DNA of 19,881 nt. Source: CAYHZL01 sp964361075 (GTDB lineage Bacteria; Bacteroidota; Ignavibacteria; UBA10030; UBA8401). Of this stretch, positions 16,169 to 19,881 are shown in pieces (positions within the stretch are counted from its first letter, which is position 1; each line of letters opens with the position of its first letter). A program made the position numbers and the translations under genes. Location: NCBI GenBank assembly GCA_964361075.1, contig CAYHZL010000042.1, forward strand, positions 1 through 19,881, in the 5' to 3' direction. Below the pieces are notes generated by a model, which was not told where the DNA came from, did no database searches, and saw only the letters and a list, made by a program, of their open reading frames with translations.

Positions 16169-16448
16169 ATTGTATGAGCCGAAATAGCTGCTCGGTATCG
16201 GCAACATCGGTCATTCGCATTTTGCCATCTTCGGCTGCCATTTTCAACTGTCCCAAATTATGGGACAGTTCACTTCCCTCGGCTTTCAGCTTTGTTTTTA
16301 AAGCGTTCCAGTATTTTCTGGGTCTTGGGCTGACAGTTAAAATTACAATCACATCAATAATTGATAAATACCATTTCTCTTGCTCGGCATCCCAAAGAGT
16401 TCTTACTTTTTTGTCTTCAAATATTTTTATTTCGTTTTTCTTTTCCAT
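16169..16448 (-). pseudogene. Truncated Bro-N gene (copy 2)
   Basis: The first 93 residues match the protein at 14069-14893 closely (identical start through residue 34, ending DVADTEQLFRLIQ), then the frame runs into unrelated sequence and stops at 16125. The C-terminal two thirds are absent. It differs at scattered sites (VIVILTVS for VIEILTGS, AAEDGKMRMTD for QSADGKFYLTD), so the copies are not recent identical duplicates. The open frame to 16125 would give 107 aa; a functional product is doubtful. Confidence 0.8.
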
Positions 16449-16600
16449 TATGCATTGTATTGATTGATTGAAATATTTTCTTTTACGTATTGCGGAATGA
16501 AGTTACGCAATTCGTGTGTGAACTTGCAAAACTCATCTCCGTTTGGATTGGTGTTGTAAAAATCTTCGGGCTTCTCAAAAATGTTTTTGCAGAAAATTTT
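16448..16600 (-). pseudogene. 3' remnant of an unidentified gene before Bro-N (copy 2)
   Basis: The minus frame reads KIFCKNIFEKPEDFYNTNPN, then GDEFCKFTHELRNFIPQ and YVKENISINQYNA-stop, overlapping the Bro-N ATG as TAATG exactly as in copy 1. It is open to the junction with the thiolase fragment at 16601, where the two reading frames do not match. The family is unrecognised. Conservation of the peptide and of the TAATG overlap shows that the gene and Bro-N were an operon before truncation. Confidence 0.6.
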
Positions 16601-16717
16601 ATTACTGTTGCCGCCATTTCATCGGGACGAGTATTGCGAAGCGAACCTTTGAATGCTTTTCCCACAGCAGTGCGAACCGCGATGACGATATATGCATCTT
16701 TCATATTCATATTCCTT
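16601..16717 (-). pseudogene. Thiolase 5' fragment, copy 3
   Basis: It encodes MKDAYIVIAVRTAVGKAFKG, then SLRNTRPDEMAATVI, differing from the thiolase at two residues (S8I, I25T), and it includes the ATTCCTTA leader. At 16601 (ATTACTGTTG) it switches to the unidentified gene tail, the same junction base as at 15045. The merged frame stays open to 16483 but is a chance fusion. Confidence 0.8.
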
Positions 16718-16770
16718 ACTGATCCTAAGGATGCTTCGCATGTTACGCAAAAGCATTGGAAAAAAACATC

Positions 16771-16853
16771 CACCGCAGATTACACGGTAAAAACGCGGAT
16801 TTTCACGGATTTAAATTTGTGTAAATCAATTTTTTTCGTGTCATCCGTGGTCT
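16771..16853. repeat. Dispersed inverted repeat (CACGGAT family)
   Basis: CACCGCAGATTACACGGTAA on the left and TTTCGTGTCATCCGTGG on the right are imperfect inverted repeats. The left arm resembles 12436-12477 at the gap edge. The minus-strand dehydrogenase gene ends immediately left-to-right after it, at 16865. The 416-nt stretch 16449-16864 holds only the two remnants and this repeat. Confidence 0.5.
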
Positions 16854-16864
16854 ATTTTTTATTT

Positions 16865-17812
16865 TCATTCCACATTTATCACTACTTTTCCCTGTGCGTG
16901 TCCTTCGCCTAAATAGCGCATGGCATCGGCGGTCTTATCAAGCGAATAACGTCTGTCAATAACCGGCTTGATCTTGCCATCCGCTACGAGCTTTACGATA
17001 AACTCCAAATCTTTCCGGTTTGACTTCGCTGCAAGAGAACGCATTTTCTTCGAACCAAACGACATCAGCCAACCGAATAAAATGGAATTAAAAATCTGCA
17101 ACAACGCACCGCCGACCATAACATATATGCCGTTCGGATTTAAGATTCGCTTGTAGGCAGAAAGTGGACGATTCCCGTTGACAGCTAAAATGAGGTCGTA
17201 ATATCTGTTGCCTTTTATGAAATCCTCTTTTGTGTAATCAATTACATAATCCGCGCCGAGAGAATACGTTTGCTCAACATTTTTCGTACTACATACTGCA
17301 GTTACTACCGCACCAAAATATTTGGCAAGCTGGACGGCAAAGGTTCCCACGCCGCCGCCGCTGCCGACAATTAAAACATTTTGCCCTTTTTGAATGTTGC
17401 CTTTGTCGCGCAATGCCTGTAAAGCTGTTACTGCTGCCATAGGTAAAGCAACTGCATCTTCAAAAAATATTTTTGCGGGTTTTAGTATCAATATTTTTTC
17501 TGGAGCTACAGCGTATTCGGCGAAACCGCCAAATCCACAATCAGAAAGGTCTCCGATTACTTCATCGCCCGGCTTAAACTGTCGGATATTTTTGCCAACT
17601 GATTCCACTCTTCCTGCTATATCGGCTCCAAAAATTCTTCTCTTTGGTATGATTCCCATTCTCATCGAACGGTAATCGGCTGCATTTACTGATACCGCAA
17701 CTGTTTTTATCAATACTTCGTTGTCGTTTGGTTTCGGTTTTTCAACATCACAATACATTAACTTATCGGGTAAACCTTTTTTGTTATATACTACTGCTTT
17801 CATTTTTTCCAT
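16865..17812 (-). CDS. Zinc-independent medium-chain dehydrogenase/reductase (NAD(P)H-dependent, quinone-oxidoreductase-like)
   Basis: The 315-aa protein has a GroES-like N-terminal domain (VSVNAADYRSMRMG, FGADIAGRVESVG, FKPGDEVIG) and a Rossmann domain with VGSGGGVGTFAVQLAKYFGA (about 149-168), then LGADYVIDYTKEDF. The cysteine/histidine ligands of catalytic and structural zinc sites are missing, placing it with quinone oxidoreductase or RTN4IP1-like MDR proteins. The substrate is unknown. The end GEGHAQGKVVINVE is family-typical. ATG 17812 is 6 nt after the upstream DUF1016 stop; an alternative ATG at 17803 would drop three residues. It seems intact among damaged neighbours. Confidence 0.9.
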   Translation of the reverse strand: MEKMKAVVYNKKGLPDKLMYCDVEKPKPNDNEVLIKTVAVSVNAADYRSMRMGIIPKRRIFGADIAGRVESVGKNIRQFKPGDEVIGDLSDCGFGGFAEYAVAPEKILILKPAKIFFEDAVALPMAAVTALQALRDKGNIQKGQNVLIVGSGGGVGTFAVQLAKYFGAVVTAVCSTKNVEQTYSLGADYVIDYTKEDFIKGNRYYDLILAVNGNRPLSAYKRILNPNGIYVMVGGALLQIFNSILFGWLMSFGSKKMRSLAAKSNRKDLEFIVKLVADGKIKPVIDRRYSLDKTADAMRYLGEGHAQGKVVINVE

Positions 17813-17818
17813 ATCATC

Positions 17819-18223
17819 TCAAATTGAAGTTTCTGTCGGAGAGTTAAATTCTCCGACAACTACAGAATGATTTTTAGAGATCCCCGTTAGTAATTCAGCA
17901 TAATGGCTCCAACTCAATTTTCCAGACACTGTCTGGAATTTTTGATATTTAATAAAAAACTGTCTGCATAAATAGATATTACTTTTACTGAACCCTTTTC
18001 CATACTTTATTTTCAAGTCTTTGGCAAGGCTTGTCAATAATGCACTTCCGTATTCTGCCTTTTCTTTTCCTTCTTGTTCAAATTCCACAATGTGTCTACC
18101 GATTTCCCAATTTGCTGTAACCAGTTCAGCATTTATTGCTTTGATAGCATTTTCTCTTGCTCTCTGCAAAGTCGAGCCAATGCTGTCAATAAGTTCGGTA
18201 TATTTCTGTTTTGATAATTTCAT
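17819..18223 (-). pseudogene. Truncated DUF1016 (YhcG-like) gene, N-terminal domain only
   Basis: Residues 1-112 match the DUF1016 N-terminal domain (ANWEIGRHIVEFEQEGKEKA, YGSALLTSLAKDL, GFSKSNIYLCRQFF, LSWSHYAELL). Full proteins are about 350 aa, with a C-terminal PD-(D/E)XK nuclease domain that is absent here. The family-like sequence stops shortly before the hairpin at 17834-17858, which encodes the odd tail VVVGEFNSPTETSI. DUF1016 genes often accompany type I restriction loci in Bacteroidota, as do Bro-N genes, so both may be leftovers of one defence region (inference). A 134-aa product could still be made. Confidence 0.75.
17834..17858. repeat. REP-like hairpin at the DUF1016 truncation point
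   Basis: TGTCGGAGA (17834-17842), a 7-nt loop GTTAAAT, and TCTCCGACA (17850-17858) form a perfect 9-bp stem inside the 3' end of the truncated frame. Its position where family similarity ends suggests that a small palindromic element inserted or recombined there. Confidence 0.6.
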
Positions 18224-18313
18224 TTAATAGTCATTCGTAATAGTCCGCTAAGTTAAAAATAAAGTCTTTGTCAACCAATATTTTGTTATGATGCTGTGTC
18301 TTTTTAGGGTTTC

Positions 18314-18392
18314 CGCTAACGTCCCGGCATATACGATGTTGCGATAGCAATATGGGCGAAGCGTAGCGTAGCCGTATATGCCGTGTTATATG
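18314..18392. other. attC-like structured recombination site (candidate)
   Basis: Perfect 11-bp arms CGGCATATACG (18325-18335) and CGTATATGCCG (18373-18383) lie inside an outer TAAC / GTTA pair (18317-18320 and 18385-18388), with a ~37-nt variable loop. The plan, short core ends plus a longer inner stem, resembles attC sites of integron cassettes. The cores (CGCTAAC, GTTATAT) deviate from RYYYAAC / GTTRRRY and the spacers are unequal, so this is tentative. It lies 48 nt downstream of the 18441-19319 gene. Confidence 0.35.
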
Positions 18393-18444
18393 ATGTACAT
18401 TTTTTCCTTATTATTATTTTTCACTCTACTTTTTTTAAATTTAT
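18385..18444. repeat. Left arm of a ~60-bp inverted repeat framing a gene
   Basis: This arm and 19334-19394 are inverted copies matching at roughly four fifths of positions, including the exact 18-bp TTTTTCACTCTACTTTTT (18417-18434 against 19345-19362) and GTTATATGA at the outer end. The stop of the enclosed gene lies in the arm. Confidence 0.75.
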
Positions 18445-19319
18445 TTTCTCGCAAGTTCAATTGTCACTCCCTGATCTAAGGTTAATATTTGTTGTAACTC
18501 TGAAATTTCATTGGATTCGCCCCTTGAATCAACGGCAAAAAATTTGATTAATAAATATCCATCATGGCAGTCGGGGCAAAACAATACTTCTATTTGGCCA
18601 TATTTGTTAGCCTTGATATCTCGATCCTCGATTTCTACAATATTCTTTTTTAAAGAAAGTCCGTTTTTGATATTTTTATTAATATTTTCAACGTATGCAT
18701 CAAATTTTTCAATATTAAAACTTTTAAGGATTTTGTTTTTATAGTATTTCTTACATCTATCACAATATTTAGAACCCGCCAAAAATAGCGCCATTGCCAA
18801 TGAACCTAATAGCACACCTAATATTTGAACATAAAACAAAATAGTGGTAGGTGTTTTTCCGACTTCAAATTCATCACCAATTTTCACAGCGCCTTTATAT
18901 CTAAATTGATGTGTTGACGCAGAATTTATCATATTCAGAAATTCCCCAAAGTTAATAAGTTGACTAATAGAAACATAATCCTCAGGTTGTGAAAATTGAT
19001 ATAAAATTTTAACTTCATCATTTGAATCGATAGAAATATATGTATTTACGTAAGAAATATAATTAACACTGAAAAAAGTTAGCAATCCAAGTGCGATTGC
19101 GATTGCATAGTCAATCTTTGACATTTTGGTGTTAGTCAACTTTCTTCCTAAAAAGAAACCGCCAGCACCCCCCATGCCCAATAAAATTCCACCAATGGGA
19201 ATAATAAACAAAATACTTAGTGAGTGGATTTCCCATCCAGTCCATTGATTCAAAAAAACAATGATAATTGCCGTGACAATTGATCCGATTAAACCGAAGA
19301 TGTAGGGTATTAATTTCAT
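18441..19319 (-). CDS. Hypothetical membrane protein with split CxxC zinc ribbon
   Basis: The 292-aa protein has three hydrophobic segments near the N-terminus (about 5-25, 33-58, 70-93), a polar ~65-residue stretch, a fourth segment (about 161-183), and then a cytoplasmic-looking domain. C186/C189 (CDRC) directly after the last helix and C248/C251 (CPDC) could bind one zinc. I do not recognise the family. It is visibly richer in A+T than the heme genes and lies between long inverted repeats and attC-like sequences, so it looks like a transferred single-gene cassette. No SD is evident; the ATG at 19319 is the natural start. Confidence 0.75.
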   Translation of the reverse strand: MKLIPYIFGLIGSIVTAIIIVFLNQWTGWEIHSLSILFIIPIGGILLGMGGAGGFFLGRKLTNTKMSKIDYAIAIALGLLTFFSVNYISYVNTYISIDSNDEVKILYQFSQPEDYVSISQLINFGEFLNMINSASTHQFRYKGAVKIGDEFEVGKTPTTILFYVQILGVLLGSLAMALFLAGSKYCDRCKKYYKNKILKSFNIEKFDAYVENINKNIKNGLSLKKNIVEIEDRDIKANKYGQIEVLFCPDCHDGYLLIKFFAVDSRGESNEISELQQILTLDQGVTIELARK

Positions 19320-19333
19320 AGGTTTTTATTAAA

Positions 19334-19394
19334 GAATAAATTTTAAAAAGTAGAGTGAAAAAATATCAAATTGTAAAAATGTATTTCATATAAC
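19334..19394. repeat. Right arm of the ~60-bp inverted repeat
   Basis: Inverted counterpart of 18385-18444, lying 14 nt upstream of the membrane protein start. It therefore contributes the AT-rich leader, and probably promoter, of that gene, while the left arm supplies its 3' end. Confidence 0.75.
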
Positions 19395-19554
19395 GTGTGC
19401 ACAAACCACGCCGTGCCGTTGCGAGCTATTAAATAAGTGAAGCAACCAAACAAGCGAGCAACGGCATGGAGCGAGCACTTTACGTCTAGCTAAACATCGT
19501 TTCAACTTCGCCTATCCAGTGTGCGAGCGCCGTTTTGCCGTTTGTTAGGCGAAG
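19386..19554. other. Second attC-like structured region (candidate)
   Basis: It starts TCATATAACGTGTG and ends GTTAGGCGAAG. GTTAGGC (19544-19550) fits the integron core GTTRRRY exactly. Two stems are seen: CCGTGCCGTTGC / GCAACGGCATGG (19411-19422 and 19458-19469, one mismatch) and CTTCGCCTA / TAGGCGAAG (19506-19514 and 19546-19554, perfect). At ~160 bp it is long for one attC, so it may be two fused sites. It fills most of the 254-nt gap between the two last genes. Confidence 0.35.
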
Positions 19555-19573
19555 ATGGGCAACGAGAAAACCG

Positions 19574-19867
19574 TCACCTCCAAGAGAGAATAATCATTAA
19601 TGGCACAATGTTAATACCAAGGTTGATAACGACACCTGCGATTGCGAATTTCTTATTAACACCCTTTTGTAAAAGGCCGACGATTCCAAGAACAAAACCG
19701 ATTATCGAGAGAATAAATGGAGCCATTTCCAAGCCGAGGACATGCCTTGCGGAGTAGTTGTAAACAAGATAAACGAGTAAACCGATTCCTATCAAAAGAG
19801 ATGCATTGCCGGGAATTGATTGCTTTGCCGTCGAACTTGATTGGTTTAGATTTTGGTCAGGTGCCAT
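19574..19867 (-). CDS. Small DUF4190-like membrane protein
   Basis: The 97-aa protein has a polar N-terminus (APDQNLNQSSSTAKQ) and then about three hydrophobic helices (ASLLIGIGLLVYLVYNY; MAPFILSIIGFVLGIVGLL; FAIAGVVINLGINIVPLMII). The repeated glycine/isoleucine pattern with KGVNKKFAIAGVVIN between helices resembles DUF4190 membrane proteins of unknown role. The start at 19867 has GGAGG 5 nt upstream, much stronger than its neighbours; the in-frame TTG at 19879 would leave no leader. The upstream region lies outside the window. Confidence 0.65.
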   Translation of the reverse strand: MAPDQNLNQSSSTAKQSIPGNASLLIGIGLLVYLVYNYSARHVLGLEMAPFILSIIGFVLGIVGLLQKGVNKKFAIAGVVINLGINIVPLMIILSWR

Positions 19868-19881
19868 GATGACCTCCAAAG

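Noticed and set aside
16483..16773. 96-aa ORF merging the thiolase start and downstream sequence
   Set aside because: It is an out-of-frame fusion of two gene fragments; the downstream part is the unidentified gene tail read in the wrong frame.
18314..19554. Definite integron cassette array
   Set aside because: The core sites deviate from consensus on most ends, no integrase is present, and the two sites are inverted; kept only as a candidate.
1..19881. tRNA or rRNA genes
   Set aside because: I found no cloverleaf with a T-loop consensus and no rRNA-like segment in any spacer; without a covariance search a degenerate tRNA cannot be fully excluded.

Overview
The window looks like part of a draft or metagenome-assembled genome from the Bacteroidota/Ignavibacteriota (Chlorobi) side of the tree. 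This is inferred from the compact heme gene order, AT-rich spacers with weak ribosome binding sites, and the types of accessory genes and repeats; no rRNA or marker gene fixes the taxon. One run of exactly 100 N (12514-12613) marks a scaffold join. All genes I accept lie on the minus strand.

Region 1 (346-10475) is a nearly complete heme operon. Transcribed right to left it runs hemX/ccsA-like, hemA, hemC, hemD, hemE, hemN, hemH, hemY, hemB. It covers glutamyl-tRNA to glutamate semialdehyde (HemA), then 5-aminolevulinate to protoheme (HemB, C, D, E, N, Y, H). Only hemL (glutamate semialdehyde aminomutase) is missing from the set and could lie left of the window. Many junctions overlap by 1-4 nt, but two are opened by repeat DNA: hemE/hemN by a small transposon-like element with a 13-bp target duplication, and hemD/hemE by a run of REP-like hairpins. 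A strong hairpin terminator (10556-10591) and a weak candidate promoter separate the operon from the next genes.

Region 2 (10616-13794) is a fatty-acid beta-oxidation pair: a thiolase, then (across the N gap) a long-form acyl-CoA dehydrogenase.

Region 3 (13795-17818) is a debris-rich accessory segment. The 5' end of the thiolase gene occurs three times: once in the real gene and twice as fragments (15045 and 16601). Each fragment is joined at the same base to the tail of an unidentified gene, which overlaps a Bro-N gene (full-length at 14069-14893, truncated at 16169-16448). A PIN-domain toxin/antitoxin-like pair sits between the two copies. A medium-chain dehydrogenase/reductase follows.

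Region 4 (17819-19881) carries a DUF1016 gene cut short at a REP-like hairpin, a zinc-ribbon membrane protein framed by ~60-bp inverted repeats and two attC-like structured sequences, and a small DUF4190-like membrane protein. It resembles a cassette array, but no integron integrase is visible.

The best candidate for something undescribed is the family of short elements with GTAACTAC...GTAGTTAC ends. Two copies have perfect flanking duplications, and for one of them an empty site exists 1.3 kb away in the same window.
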